From Candidatus Pelagisphaera phototrophica (lineage in GTDB: Bacteria > Verrucomicrobiota > Verrucomicrobiia > Opitutales > Opitutaceae): 64,000 nucleotides of DNA. The stretch is from the NCBI RefSeq assembly GCF_014529625.1, contig NZ_CP076039.1, positions 2,356,001-2,420,000 on the forward strand, read 5' to 3'. This document shows, in pieces, positions 55,438 to 64,000 of the stretch. The notes under the pieces are model-generated. The model ran no database searches. It saw only the letters and a program-made list of their open reading frames with translations, and was not told the DNA's origin. Made by a program: the position numbers and the translations under genes. The stretch's first letter is position 1. Each line of letters opens with the position of its first letter.

Positions 55438-55560
55438 TCGCTATAAGCCTGGACTTGACAGATCCTCGAATGTTTCAGGTTTCTAGTGAGCTCTTTCGAT
55501 TAACTGATCGAAAAGTTGTTTTAAAAGGAAAAGCAAATAATCCAAAAACATCAACAAGCT

Positions 55561-56616
55561 GTGAGTAAAGAAGCTATCAAAAACGCCCTAAGCACCGTGA
55601 AGTACCCTGGGTTTAGTCGGGATATCGTATCCTTTGGCCTAGTACGGTCCGTCGATTTCGAAAATGGGAACGCCGTGATTGGCATTTCCGTAACAACTAG
55701 CGATCACAGTGTGGCTGCCCGAATACGCGATGACGTCGAATCCGCCCTTAAAGCGGTTCCTGAGGTCAAAAACGTCGATGTGAACGTGTTGATCTCCCCC
55801 ACGAAAAAGCCCGAGGAAAGCTCTAGTCCAGGCAGAGCCAATCCTGCCGATCTCCCAGGTGTCAAGAATGTCATCGCTGTGGCAAGCGGCAAAGGAGGCG
55901 TGGGAAAATCTACGTTCTCCTCTAACCTAGCCTGCTCCTTGGCAAAACAGCTTTCAGATGAGGGCAAAAAAGTCGGACTGCTGGACTGCGACATCTACGG
56001 ACCCTCCATTCCGTTGATGATGGGGGTGGGTGGCCGACCCGAAATCGAAGACGAGTCAATCATTCCCCTCGAAAGCCACGGAATCAAGGTCATGTCCATG
56101 GGATTTCTTATCGACGAGGATACACCCGTGGTTTGGCGAGGCCCAATGATTCAAAAAACGATCAATCAGTTTATCAACAACGTCAAATGGGGTGACCTGG
56201 AAATTATCGTAGTCGACCTGCCTCCGGGAACCGGCGACGCCCAGCTTTCTCTCGTCCAAACCATACCCCTCAAAGGGGCCATTATCGTAACGACCCCTCA
56301 ACTGGCAGCCACTCAAGTCGCGAAACGCGGGGCTCGGATGCTGGAGAAGACGAATGTACCCCTCCTCGGAGTGGCTGAGAATATGAGCTATCTCGAAGGG
56401 GAAGATGGATCGAGACAGTACATTTTCGGCGAAGGCGGTGGTGAGAAGACGGCGGCGGAACTCGACATTCCTCTTCTTGGCAAGATCCCTCTCAATCCCA
56501 GCATAAGGGAGGCCGGAGACGCGGGTTCGCCCATCTCAGTTTCTAAACCGGATTCCCCGTCGGCCCACGCGTTCGATCTGATCGCAACCGAAATAATGTC
56601 CCAACTGAACAGCTAA
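55561..56616 (+). CDS. mrp: Mrp/NBP35-family iron-sulfur carrier ATPase
   Basis: P-loop ATPase of 351 residues thought to carry iron-sulfur clusters to target proteins. An N-terminal DUF59/MIP18-like domain (about residues 5-85) precedes the ATPase: deviant Walker A VASGKGGVGKSTFSSNLA, switch DCDIYGPSIPLMMG, and PPGTGDAQLSLVQTIPL. WRGPMIQKTINQFI is the usual Mrp segment. A C-terminal CxxC for cluster binding was not seen. The start is a GTG at 55561. Divergent from tolB. Confidence 0.9.
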   Translation: MSKEAIKNALSTVKYPGFSRDIVSFGLVRSVDFENGNAVIGISVTTSDHSVAARIRDDVESALKAVPEVKNVDVNVLISPTKKPEESSSPGRANPADLPGVKNVIAVASGKGGVGKSTFSSNLACSLAKQLSDEGKKVGLLDCDIYGPSIPLMMGVGGRPEIEDESIIPLESHGIKVMSMGFLIDEDTPVVWRGPMIQKTINQFINNVKWGDLEIIVVDLPPGTGDAQLSLVQTIPLKGAIIVTTPQLAATQVAKRGARMLEKTNVPLLGVAENMSYLEGEDGSRQYIFGEGGGEKTAAELDIPLLGKIPLNPSIREAGDAGSPISVSKPDSPSAHAFDLIATEIMSQLNS

Positions 56617-56925
56617 CCTCTGCGGACTAAAAACTCTCGAATTCCGGAAAGTGCTCAGATTTTTGATCATACTTATTTTGGAAAGTCGCACCTCCTAAGT
56701 AGTACAACGCGTTATCAATAGCATTTAGTACTTATTCAGGCCGAAAAATGTTGGTTTCGCGCAAAAACTTCTCATTGACTCTTTGACCGTGCACGCGGAG
56801 CATTACTCAACCCAGCAGGAATATTCAGCCACGAGAACTCCCTCCCAAAATAGTTCAGTGTCGTTAAGATTCTAATCTAAATTCGAAATACGGTTTGAAG
56901 CAGGCCTGAGCAAGCTAGCTAGAAA
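56617..56925. other. intergenic, no gene seen
   Basis: About 310 bp between mrp and a small conserved gene; no RNA gene or clear promoter was recognised. Confidence 0.4.
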
Positions 56926-57159
56926 ATGGCAAAAGAAGATTCTCAACCAGAAGATCAGCACGAATTCGTGAAACGTTCTAGCCTTTACCAAGAGTTTCTC
57001 GCAGAGAGGGAAGAGATCCTGCGGTACAAGTGGCTCGAATCCGAAAGACTTGGGAAGGATATCGGTTTCGAGCGCGCCCTGCTCGACTGGATTCGAAAAT
57101 ATCGAGATGGATGGCGCAATTCGAGGCGGGACCCAGATCACAAGGAATCCTCTGCGTAG
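56926..57159 (+). CDS. small conserved helical protein
   Basis: Charged protein of 77 residues. The core is EFLAEREEILRYKWLESERL then GKDIGFERALLDWIRKYRDG and WRNSRR, a compact pattern I recall from short proteins of unknown function in several phyla, which makes a real gene likely. No signal peptide, membrane segment or metal ligands. The ATG at 56926 lies 24 bases after a GCAGGCCTGAGC stretch without a clear ribosome binding site. It is convergent with rpmG. Function unknown. Confidence 0.6.
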   Translation: MAKEDSQPEDQHEFVKRSSLYQEFLAEREEILRYKWLESERLGKDIGFERALLDWIRKYRDGWRNSRRDPDHKESSA

Positions 57160-57255
57160 CACTACAGTTCTCAAGGAGTCCAAGGGACACCTACACACAA
57201 AAAAGCGACACACTGCCTGTACCGCCTTCTACTATCCTTTGTCGGGGGAGAGAAT

Positions 57256-57423
57256 CTACTTTATTTCCCGGTGAAGCGTATGGCGCTTCAAGTTCTTGTT
57301 GTACTTCTTTTTCTCTACTCGCTCTGTCACCGTCTTCTTATTTCTTGAAGATAGGTAGCGTGAGACGGGCTTACCTTCCGCCTTCGCTTCTGTGCATTCC
57401 AGTGTGATAACTTCGCGTGCCAT
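57256..57423 (-). CDS. rpmG: 50S ribosomal protein L33
   Basis: Ribosomal protein bL33 of 55 residues, part of the large subunit near the E site. The minus-strand frame reads [20 protein letters not shown], then [20 protein letters not shown] and [15 protein letters not shown], the normal L33 layout. Only one Cys is present, so this is the zinc-free (C-minus) form. It lies 100 bp downstream of the diadenylate cyclase fusion gene on the same strand and may share its transcript. Because of its size it is easy to miss. Confidence 0.9.
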   Translation of the reverse strand: MAREVITLECTEAKAEGKPVSRYLSSRNKKTVTERVEKKKYNKNLKRHTLHREIK

Positions 57424-57525
57424 AATTCGTTCAATTTAAGGATCAGAGGAAGATCTCTACCTAAAAACAAAATGCAACTGAATTTTTTTCGTGCAATCAC
57501 TAAATTTCAAGGGGCTCCTACGATA

Positions 57526-58884
57526 CTAGCCGTCAAACGACTTTTCCATGAGCGGAAGAGCGATCCCGTTTCTGAAAATCGTTACCTGTCCGTTACTGGC
57601 CGATACCACGATAGCGAGGCATTCCGTTGCAACGGAGACCGCGGCAGCTGCCGCATGTCGGGAGCCGAATCCACTTGGGAGCATATGAAGATATTCCGGT
57701 GCGTGAATAAGCGTTCCAGCAGAAATAAGTACTCCATCGCCCCGAATCACGAAAGCGCCATCTAGACCGGAATACTCTTTGACGGTCTCGTCCATGAAAG
57801 GGCTGAGAACATTGCACTCTTCCTCTTTGTAGCCGTAAAAGGGATTCAGAACGAGCGGCTTCGTCAATTCCTCCACCGCTTTGGTGGCCCCGACTACAAA
57901 CAGCGTGCCCACCGTATGGCCTTCCCTACCCTCAACCGACAACTCCATCGCAATGCCGATCACGCGTTCGAGGACTTCCGGCAATATATCGGGGGGGAGG
58001 AAGCTTTCTTGATCTGCGAGCAATGCTCGAAATTCACTACGTAGATCGATTACCACAATCGTATCGAACTGATCGCTTCCGGGGATTCCTCCCACGCAGC
58101 ATATCTTGTCATTCACCCCAATAATTCCTCGAGTGATTCCAACGAGAAATGCGGAACGAGTCTGAGCAAGCCGGCCTTTTGAGAAAGCTCGAACTTGTAT
58201 GATGTTATCGAACGAGGATGCCTCCACTTTCCCCTCCTTGGCCCGCTTCGTCACGAGAATGGACTTAAAGTCGGCGAAACCTTCGTGAGGATTCAATCTA
58301 TCCGAACTCATCACATCTCCAAAAACTGCGATGAAATCACAATTGGCCCCCTTAGCGATTCGCATAGCCTGATTGAATATGAGCTTATTGATCGAACTCT
58401 CACTACGCTTGGCTGCAGTTGCCTGCATTCCGCCAAATCCAAGTAATAGTTCATCGCAGAGCGCATCCAAGTCTGGCGTGCCAACCAAATCATCAATAAA
58501 AGCCTTGTCCTTTACCAAGCGGGCTACGTCCGCGAGGACCTTCAAATAGTTCTGAGTGCTTTCGCCAGCCAGCATGAGGATGATTAAGTGGATCTTCTCC
58601 TCTTTTTTGGGTCCGTCATGGGAGATGCCAACTTTGCAACGGCCGAACGCAAAGACGTAGCGACGCTTCATCTTTATCCGCAAATGAGGCAATGCGACAC
58701 CGTTACCCAAATAAGTCGTCATCGTCGCCTCTCTCCGGAGAAGTCCTGAGAGAAGGTTCTTTTTTCGGCCTAAATCCTTAAAACTAGCATTGCAGGACTT
58801 GATCAGCTCCTTCAAACACCCTTCGAGCGAATCGCTTTCTAGTTCCAATACACGTTTTCGAGAGAAGTATTTGTCTAGTCGCAT
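57526..58884 (-). CDS. PTS EIIA-like / PK_C-like / diadenylate cyclase (DacZ-type) fusion
   Basis: Predicted c-di-AMP synthase of 452 residues. Residues 1-145: PTS EIIA type-2-like domain, with the phosphorylatable His67 in GNGVALPHLRI. Residues ~165-325: pyruvate-kinase C-terminal-like domain (SSINKLIFNQAMRIAKGANC, TVVIDL-type strands). Residues ~330-452: DisA_N diadenylate cyclase with the DGA motif at Asp375 (LDGAFVIRGDGVLISAG) and PSGFGSRHAAAAAVS in place of the usual RHR motif (here RHA, 409-411). The PK_C-DAC arrangement resembles archaeal DacZ. The ATG at 58884 is preferred to one at 58917. Soluble, so EIIA phosphorylation could tie c-di-AMP output to carbon or nitrogen status; that is inference. 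Confidence 0.82.
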   Translation of the reverse strand: MRLDKYFSRKRVLELESDSLEGCLKELIKSCNASFKDLGRKKNLLSGLLRREATMTTYLGNGVALPHLRIKMKRRYVFAFGRCKVGISHDGPKKEEKIHLIILMLAGESTQNYLKVLADVARLVKDKAFIDDLVGTPDLDALCDELLLGFGGMQATAAKRSESSINKLIFNQAMRIAKGANCDFIAVFGDVMSSDRLNPHEGFADFKSILVTKRAKEGKVEASSFDNIIQVRAFSKGRLAQTRSAFLVGITRGIIGVNDKICCVGGIPGSDQFDTIVVIDLRSEFRALLADQESFLPPDILPEVLERVIGIAMELSVEGREGHTVGTLFVVGATKAVEELTKPLVLNPFYGYKEEECNVLSPFMDETVKEYSGLDGAFVIRGDGVLISAGTLIHAPEYLHMLPSGFGSRHAAAAAVSVATECLAIVVSASNGQVTIFRNGIALPLMEKSFDG

Positions 58885-58934
58885 CAAGTAAGGGCGGTTC
58901 AAACCGTTGCGGGGCACTCGCCCCCATTAACTCA

Positions 58935-59309
58935 CTATTTTTCCCAATCGAGTCCGCCCTTTTTGATTTCGTAAAAAAGCCCAACCACCAAAACCGTAAG
59001 GAAAAAAAGTATCGGCCCCAAAATGGGCAGACTGTTGGCGATGAAATCGCGATAAACCAAAACCCAGGGAATCAGGAACAACACTTCTATATCGAAAAGA
59101 ATGAAGAGCATCGCGGTCACATAAAATTTGACCGAGAACCTCGTGCTGGTTTTTCCCTCTGACTTTATCCCGCACTCGTATGCGGAATTTTTAATACTCC
59201 CTTTCGAGCCCCGCTGACCAAATAGATGGCTAGCCGTTAAGATAACGCCCGCAAGCCCCGCTGCGAAAGCGATCTGAACTAATATTGGGGCGAAATCCGA
59301 AACCTCCAT
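58935..59309 (-). CDS. nuoA: NADH-quinone oxidoreductase subunit A
   Basis: Membrane subunit of respiratory complex I, 124 residues with three transmembrane helices. The conserved loop AYECGIKSEGKTSTRFSVKF with its Cys, and LFILFDIEVLFLIPW with the conserved Asp-Glu pair, are diagnostic. nuoB should follow in an ordinary operon, but the next gene on this strand is the diadenylate cyclase fusion, so nuoA is separated from the rest of the complex I genes here. Confidence 0.94.
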   Translation of the reverse strand: MEVSDFAPILVQIAFAAGLAGVILTASHLFGQRGSKGSIKNSAYECGIKSEGKTSTRFSVKFYVTAMLFILFDIEVLFLIPWVLVYRDFIANSLPILGPILFFLTVLVVGLFYEIKKGGLDWEK

Positions 59310-59420
59310 GACAATCGAAAATCCGCAATAAATTTTACAATTTCAAGGTAAAAGAACTCCCAGAACGAATTAAGCCAATTCCTTTCATCTCAAGACACCG
59401 GTCAGGGGGTCCGGAGACGC

Positions 59421-59453
59421 AAAAAAGGCGAGCCCTGTATCGGACTCGCCTTT
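59421..59453 (-). terminator. intrinsic terminator of rpsA
   Basis: On the minus strand a 9-bp perfect stem AAAGGCGAG / CTCGCCTTT with a 12-base loop is followed by a T run, 28 bp beyond the rpsA stop. Confidence 0.9.
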
Positions 59454-59481
59454 GAAAAAGTAGTTAATCGCAGAATACAAT

Positions 59482-61140
59482 CTACTTGGTCGCCTGATCG
59501 AGAATATCTCCGAGGTTCATCAAGTCGCCGCCATCCTTCATATTATCGTAAGTCTGGGTTTCTGCGGCAAGCTGCTCTTCATCGTAATTAGCCGCCTTGA
59601 TGCTTAATCCGATACGACGTTCTTCGCGATCGATCTTGATTACGCGGGCCGTGACCCCGTCACCGATATTTAGCGAGTCCTTGATCTTCTCGATCCGTTC
59701 TTCGCTGATCTGGCTAATGTGAACTAGTCCATCAATATGGTCCTGAAGCTCAACAAACGCCCCAAACGAAGTAATTTTCGAGATCGTTCCTGTAACCACG
59801 TCACCTATACGGAAGCGACCATCAATGTCTGCCCATGGATCATCTGTAAGCTGCTTAACGCCGAGAGAAATACGCTGGTTCGAAGTATCGACATCCAATA
59901 CGATTGCATCGATTTCGTCGCTCTTCTTTAGGACTTCACTTGGATGGTTGATCTTCCGCGTCCAAGACATGTCCGAAACGTGAACCATTCCGTCAATTCC
60001 CTCCTCCAGCTCGATGAACGCGCCGTAGGTAGTAATATTCCGAACCTTGCCATGAACATGGGCGCCCACTGGATAATTGTGAACCACCATATCCCATGGA
60101 TTCGGATCCAACTGGCGAATGCCAAGCGAGATTTTCTCTTCGTCCTTCTGAATTCCAAGAACCACTGCTTCAACATCGTCTCCCACCTTTAGGAGATCGC
60201 TCGGCTTGGTAATGCGTTTTGTCCACGACATTTCTGTTACGTGAACCAGTCCTTCAACCCCTTCTTCGATTTCGATGAACGCACCATAAGGTACCAAATT
60301 GACGACCTTGCCAGCAACGTGAGCCCCAATGGGATAGCGGTTTTCAATGCTGTCCCATGGATTGGACTTAGTCTGTTTAAGACCGAGTGAAACCCGCTCT
60401 TTTTCGCGATTGATTTCGATAATCATCACGTCGATTTCCTCTCCCTGTTTGAGCATTTCGCTCGGATGCGAGATCCGGCCCCAGCTCATATCAGTAATGT
60501 GAAGCAATCCGTCCATTCCATCGAGGTCGATGAAAGCTCCAAAATCAGTGATGTTCTTAACGATACCCTTAACTACGTCGCCCGGGTTGATCTTATCGAG
60601 AAGTTCGCGGCGCTTGGAAGATCGCTGCTCTTCAATTAGTTCACGGCGTGAGAGAACGATGTTCTTTCTCTCTAGGTTGATTTTAAGAACTTTGTAGTCG
60701 TAAGTTTGGCCAAGGTACTGGTCCAAATTCTTAGGAGGCTGTATATCGATATGCGATGCCGGCAAGAATGCGTCCACTCCCATGCCGACGATCAAGCCGC
60801 CCTTAACTTTTCCCTTAACGCGACCTTGGACAATTGAGCCCTCTTCGCATTTAGTAATGATATTCTCCCAATTCTTCTTTTGCTCAGCCTTGTCAAATGA
60901 CAGAATGGGATTTCCATCCCGATCCTCAAGCTTTTCCAGAAAAATCTCAATTTCCTCGCCAATTTGGAGGTCACCGAGATCGGAGAATTCCGATGCAGAA
61001 ATGAGGCCTTCAGATTTACCGCCGATATCGACAACGACTTCGACTTGGCGGATTTCAGTGATCGCACCCTTGATAATAGATCCTTCCTTGAGCTTGTCAA
61101 AGGTGGTCTGGGCGAGAAGTTCTTCCATTATAGAACTCAT
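59482..61140 (-). CDS. rpsA: 30S ribosomal protein S1
   Basis: mRNA-binding ribosomal protein of 552 residues with six S1 (OB-fold) repeats. Later repeats are clearest: VKNITDFGAFIDLDGMDGLL, VVNLVPYGAFIEIEEGVEGL, VRNITTYGAFIELEEGIDGM and ISKITSFGAFVELQDHIDGL, each followed by HxTDMSW or similar. The first two repeats are diverged and bind the ribosome in relatives. The ATG at 61140 was chosen over 61158; another at 61128 (MEELLAQ) is possible. It has its own terminator. Confidence 0.95.
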   Translation of the reverse strand: MSSIMEELLAQTTFDKLKEGSIIKGAITEIRQVEVVVDIGGKSEGLISASEFSDLGDLQIGEEIEIFLEKLEDRDGNPILSFDKAEQKKNWENIITKCEEGSIVQGRVKGKVKGGLIVGMGVDAFLPASHIDIQPPKNLDQYLGQTYDYKVLKINLERKNIVLSRRELIEEQRSSKRRELLDKINPGDVVKGIVKNITDFGAFIDLDGMDGLLHITDMSWGRISHPSEMLKQGEEIDVMIIEINREKERVSLGLKQTKSNPWDSIENRYPIGAHVAGKVVNLVPYGAFIEIEEGVEGLVHVTEMSWTKRITKPSDLLKVGDDVEAVVLGIQKDEEKISLGIRQLDPNPWDMVVHNYPVGAHVHGKVRNITTYGAFIELEEGIDGMVHVSDMSWTRKINHPSEVLKKSDEIDAIVLDVDTSNQRISLGVKQLTDDPWADIDGRFRIGDVVTGTISKITSFGAFVELQDHIDGLVHISQISEERIEKIKDSLNIGDGVTARVIKIDREERRIGLSIKAANYDEEQLAAETQTYDNMKDGGDLMNLGDILDQATK

Positions 61141-61390
61141 GGTACTTGGTGTCAGCAAATCCGAAATTGCTTCCGAAAATCCCAGGTTTCCTGACTAATT
61201 GCGCGTTGCCTATTAGACAACATTGTTAGAATAGCGGTAACTCGTTCGGAAGCGTCGCGGCGGAACGAGCGGTTGATGAAATGCCACAAAGGCCACGGAA
61301 TGTGACCCATTAATTCTCGGGAGCAAGCGAAATCGAGCGTTCTCTCAAACCCGTTTTCAAATCGGATTCTCTCTTCCACACTTCCCTATC

Positions 61391-62275
61391 TCAGTAGACA
61401 ACCTTGTTGAGCGGATATTCAATGATTCCTTCCGCTCCGAGCTCTTTTAGCTTCGGTATGATGTCGCGAACATCCTTTTCACTCAAAATCACCTCGACCG
61501 CGGACCAGCCTTCATCGCTCAAACGGTTAACCGTAGGGTTTCGCAAGGCCGGAAGGATCTTGAGGATGTGCTCCATGCTATCCTTGGGAGCGTTCAGCTT
61601 CAAACCCACCTTATCGGTCGCTTCGAGAGCGGCTTGAAGCATCATCGCGATATTTTCGATTTTTTGCCGCTTTATCGGATTGGCCCAACTCTCCTTGTTG
61701 GCGATCAACTTGGTGTTGGTTTTTAACAAGGTCTCAACGATACGAAGCTTGTTCGCGATCAATGAATTACCCGTCTCCGTCAAATCAACAATAGCGTCTA
61801 CCATGTCGGGTACCTTCACCTCAGTCGCCCCCCAGGAAAATTCGATCTCCGCCTCGACCCCTTTGTCAGCCAGAAACCTGCGAGTCAGATTCACTACTTC
61901 CGTAGCAATACGCTTACATTGCAAATCTCCAACTGTCTTTATGGGCGAGTCTTCTGGAACTGCCAGCACCCAGTAGGAAGGTCGGTTGGATGCCCGACTA
62001 TATACTAAGTCGCAAACTTCCACAACATCAGACCCATTCTCCACGATCCAGTCGTACCCACAAAGACCCACGTCAAAAAATCCGTGATCTACATAGCGGC
62101 TGATCTCCTGGCTTCTAACAAATCGGCCGTCCAATTCAGCGTCGTCGAAGCTCGGCTTATAGGAACGGGAACTCTTTCGGATATTCCAACCCGCTTTCGC
62201 GAATAGCCGAATCGTTGGCTCTTCAAGGCTGCCTTTTGGCAACCCAAACATGAGTATTGGCTCCTCTTTTTGCAC
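61391..62275 (-). CDS. hisG: ATP phosphoribosyltransferase (long form)
   Basis: First enzyme of histidine synthesis, joining ATP and PRPP; about 294 residues, the long form with a C-terminal regulatory domain for histidine feedback. [33 protein letters not shown] and the PRPP loop [16 protein letters not shown] are characteristic. The start is uncertain: GTG at 62275 gives a ten-residue lead like relatives, ATG at 62251 is the alternative, and the frame is open to 62311. A gap of 230 bp separates it from rpsA. Confidence 0.93.
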   Translation of the reverse strand: MQKEEPILMFGLPKGSLEEPTIRLFAKAGWNIRKSSRSYKPSFDDAELDGRFVRSQEISRYVDHGFFDVGLCGYDWIVENGSDVVEVCDLVYSRASNRPSYWVLAVPEDSPIKTVGDLQCKRIATEVVNLTRRFLADKGVEAEIEFSWGATEVKVPDMVDAIVDLTETGNSLIANKLRIVETLLKTNTKLIANKESWANPIKRQKIENIAMMLQAALEATDKVGLKLNAPKDSMEHILKILPALRNPTVNRLSDEGWSAVEVILSEKDVRDIIPKLKELGAEGIIEYPLNKVVY

Positions 62276-62506
62276 GCAAAAGGTCGAAATCCATACAAGC
62301 CAAAGTCGCAAGCCTAATCTTTTCCTCTTTTATGGCTTTTTTACATTTTTACATTTTACACTGAGTCATTTAGTAATTGTAAATAATTATTGCATCGCTT
62401 CTACGGCTTTTAACAATTACTTCCTCGAACGGATAAATTTTTAATTTTTCCACACAAAGCCACGCTCTCCATTTTTCGCACTACAATCTATTATTAAATT
62501 ACTCCT

Positions 62507-63262
62507 ATGCCTAGTAAACCCAAGCCATTAGTTCTAATCGTAGAAGACGAAGCAGAGCTCGCGAACGTCATTGCGGAACACCTCGAAGCAACAGGGATGC
62601 AAACCCAGATTTGCAATCGATGTGCTCTGGCAATGCGATTTCTGAAAAACAATTTCGCCAACATCATTTTGTTAGACCTTACGCTTCCAGACCAGAACGG
62701 GTTTGCGTTTATGGAAGACTTAAAGTGCGAGGACATCAACATCCCCACCATCTTTCTAACTGGTAATGATTCTGAAATCTCGAAGGTGAAAGGGCTCGAA
62801 CTGGGAGCAGACGATTACGTCACCAAGCCATTTAGCGCGCCGGAACTTGTTGCTCGTATTCATGCCGTACTTCGAAGAGCAGAGGTCGCCAACGACTTCA
62901 ACGTAACGAAGAACGTGAAACTCACTGACTCGCCCTTCATTTTCAATACGGCTTCCATCAATCCCACCACAATGGAAATCTCCTTTACGGACGGAGAAAT
63001 TGTGGCTATCGGCCGCAAGGAAATCGGTATCCTTTCCTACTTCTATGATAATCCCCAAACGATCATCACGCGCAAAAATTTGATACACTCGGTTTGGGGA
63101 ATTCACGCGGACATCCGCAGTCGCTCTCTCGACCAATACATCGTGAAAATCAGAGATCTGTTTAAGCGTAAGGACGTACCCTTGGACAATCTCAAGACTA
63201 TCCACGGAATTGGCTATCAATACGAGCCGCTCAAAGCTGCGAAGGCTCCACTAGTCGATTAG
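62507..63262 (+). CDS. OmpR-family response regulator
   Basis: DNA-binding regulator of 251 residues. The receiver has acidic residues in LIVEDEAELAN, the phospho-acceptor Asp57 in IILLDLTLPDQNG, and Lys in DDYVTKPFSAPELVARIHAV. The C-terminal winged helix contains IGILSYFYDNPQTIITRKNL, SVWG, RSLDQYIVKIRDLF and LKTIHGIGYQYE. No kinase gene is next to it, so the signal input is unknown. It is divergent from hisG with an AT-rich spacer. Confidence 0.93.
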   Translation: MPSKPKPLVLIVEDEAELANVIAEHLEATGMQTQICNRCALAMRFLKNNFANIILLDLTLPDQNGFAFMEDLKCEDINIPTIFLTGNDSEISKVKGLELGADDYVTKPFSAPELVARIHAVLRRAEVANDFNVTKNVKLTDSPFIFNTASINPTTMEISFTDGEIVAIGRKEIGILSYFYDNPQTIITRKNLIHSVWGIHADIRSRSLDQYIVKIRDLFKRKDVPLDNLKTIHGIGYQYEPLKAAKAPLVD

Positions 63263-63323
63263 GCGTCCGCAAAAAACCGCAGTGCTACTCGTGGAGTCAC
63301 ACGGGCAAACACTGTTTGTAGCG

Positions 63324-63545
63324 TCAGATTCTTGATCGGGCAGCAACGCGGTCCATTCCTGTCGCAATTCTGCTGCCCGAAACGGGTTGCCCAACAGGTC
63401 TGCTCGAATCGTTCGTTTCCTTGAGACTGTAGTGAAATCCAGATTCCGACTGATACCCCTCCGGCGACTTTCTAGAGCATACGATCAAAATAACGATTCC
63501 GGCGACTGAAGAAACCGCAAAAATTATCAGTAAGGATACCATCAT
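63324..63545 (-). CDS. possible small membrane protein
   Basis: Frame of 73 residues starting MMVSLLIIFAVSSVAGIVIL, one transmembrane helix, then a polar tail rich in Ser, Arg and Gly. No homology was recognised and the ribosome binding site is weak, so this may or may not be a gene. Confidence 0.35.
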   Translation of the reverse strand: MMVSLLIIFAVSSVAGIVILIVCSRKSPEGYQSESGFHYSLKETNDSSRPVGQPVSGSRIATGMDRVAARSRI

Positions 63546-63590
63546 GTTGAGATCGACCGGTCGGTTCCGTTCTGAAACTTGTATAGGGGC

Positions 63591-63725
63591 ATGTTACAAA
63601 AATACTTGGTAAACGGCAATGGCTCCTACTTGGAGGCTCGTTACAACGCTGTAACATGGGATACACGCAAGATCATCAAAATCAATCTGAGACAGATCGT
63701 TTCGGTAAATGTAACCAAATATTGA
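63591..63725 (+). CDS. possible 44-residue protein
   Basis: Short frame starting MLQKYLVNGNGSYLEARYNA with GGGG three bases before its ATG. The composition looks protein-like, and the start resembles the strand pattern of small domains that occur as C-terminal repeats, but no family was recognised. Could be a fragment. Confidence 0.25.
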   Translation: MLQKYLVNGNGSYLEARYNAVTWDTRKIIKINLRQIVSVNVTKY

Positions 63726-63871
63726 CAAACCACACGTAATGCTGCCCATACCGAATAGGGTAGGACTTAGGTAACGGACCGCCTTTTAATGCCGAAGCCC
63801 TTGGAAGGCGCCCACTATATTCAGATGAAAGGCAACCTGTAGCTCCCTCCGACAGGCCTCAAACTTCAGCC

Positions 63872-64000
63872 TTAACGAAGCCGATAGTACTGATCTGGAT
63901 TGTACAAATAGTAAAAATCGAATGGCTCAAGCCGAGGAAGGGCCATAAACGGTTTGCCCTCCTCATCAAGACTTTCCTCCAGAGTGCCTTCGGCAAAAAT
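63872..64000 (-). CDS. 3' end of an unidentified gene cut by the window edge
   Basis: The last 42 codons of a minus-strand gene: GTLEESLDEEGKPFMALPRL, then EPFDFYYLYNPDQYYRLR and TAA at 63872-63874. The acidic, aromatic-rich sequence is clearly coding-like, and the frame is open to the right edge. Family not recognised. Confidence 0.5.
   Translation of the reverse strand: MFAEGTLEESLDEEGKPFMALPRLEPFDFYYLYNPDQYYRLR

Noticed and set aside
59482-61140. Long internal DNA repeats
   Set aside because: They are the expected S1 domain duplications of ribosomal protein S1, not a mobile or regulatory repeat.
61152-61379. 75-codon frame between rpsA and hisG
   Set aside because: Low-complexity Arg-rich translation without homology; more likely the rpsA leader.

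Overview
The window looks like a chromosome fragment of a Verrucomicrobiota bacterium, probably class Opitutae. The case rests on proteins ending in VPDSG-type sorting signals, a eukaryotic-type HisA, a stand-alone OvoA-C-like methyltransferase, two formylglycine sulfatases, a TorF-type porin and a System II cytochrome c assembly operon. The taxonomy is inferred from gene content; no rRNA is present.

Layout. 0-2.3 kb: the end of a ketosynthase / acyl carrier protein / LpxL-like acyltransferase operon. 2.3-10.8 kb: two dead genes (GNAT, MoxR), tRNA-Arg, a fatty-acid desaturase, a zinc-type dehydrogenase, an S9 peptidase, trpS and a hexapeptide-repeat acyltransferase-like protein. 10.8-13 kb: a small accessory patch next to tRNA-Gly with one intact and two broken VPDSG-CTERM genes, an integrase fragment and short direct repeats. 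13-24.3 kb: an NtrB/NtrC-like pair, kdgK, a duplicated-domain lipoprotein with ResB and CcsA, then clpB. 24.6-39.4 kb: sugar and polysaccharide genes (BNR_4 protein, aldo/keto reductase, sulfatase, TIM-barrel protein, galM) mixed with relics (DUF6090-like, M20 amidohydrolase, YHS protein) and a Fic protein lacking key residues. 39.6-46.6 kb: a second sulfatase, hisA, a DUF374 relic and a complete mlaE-F-D-C-A operon. 46.7-56.6 kb: phosphoglucomutase, CBS-containing Mn pyrophosphatase, a frameshifted cheX-like gene, an ovothiol-type methyltransferase with an amino-acid ABC transporter, tolB and mrp. 56.9-64 kb: a small conserved protein, rpmG, a PTS-EIIA/diadenylate cyclase fusion, nuoA, rpsA, hisG, an OmpR-type regulator and a gene cut by the right edge.

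Functionally, the window joins envelope maintenance (Mla, TolB, LpxL-like, desaturase), respiration (CcsBA, NuoA), translation and stress (TrpS, S1, L33, ClpB) and scavenging of sulfated or acidic polysaccharides (sulfatases, KdgK, BNR_4, GalM). The most striking overall feature is decay. At least eight recognisable genes carry in-frame stops, frameshifts or truncations, using all three stop codons, which suggests relaxed selection such as recent host association. The most interesting intact gene is the predicted c-di-AMP synthase built as EIIA + pyruvate-kinase-C-like + DAC (57.5-58.9 kb).
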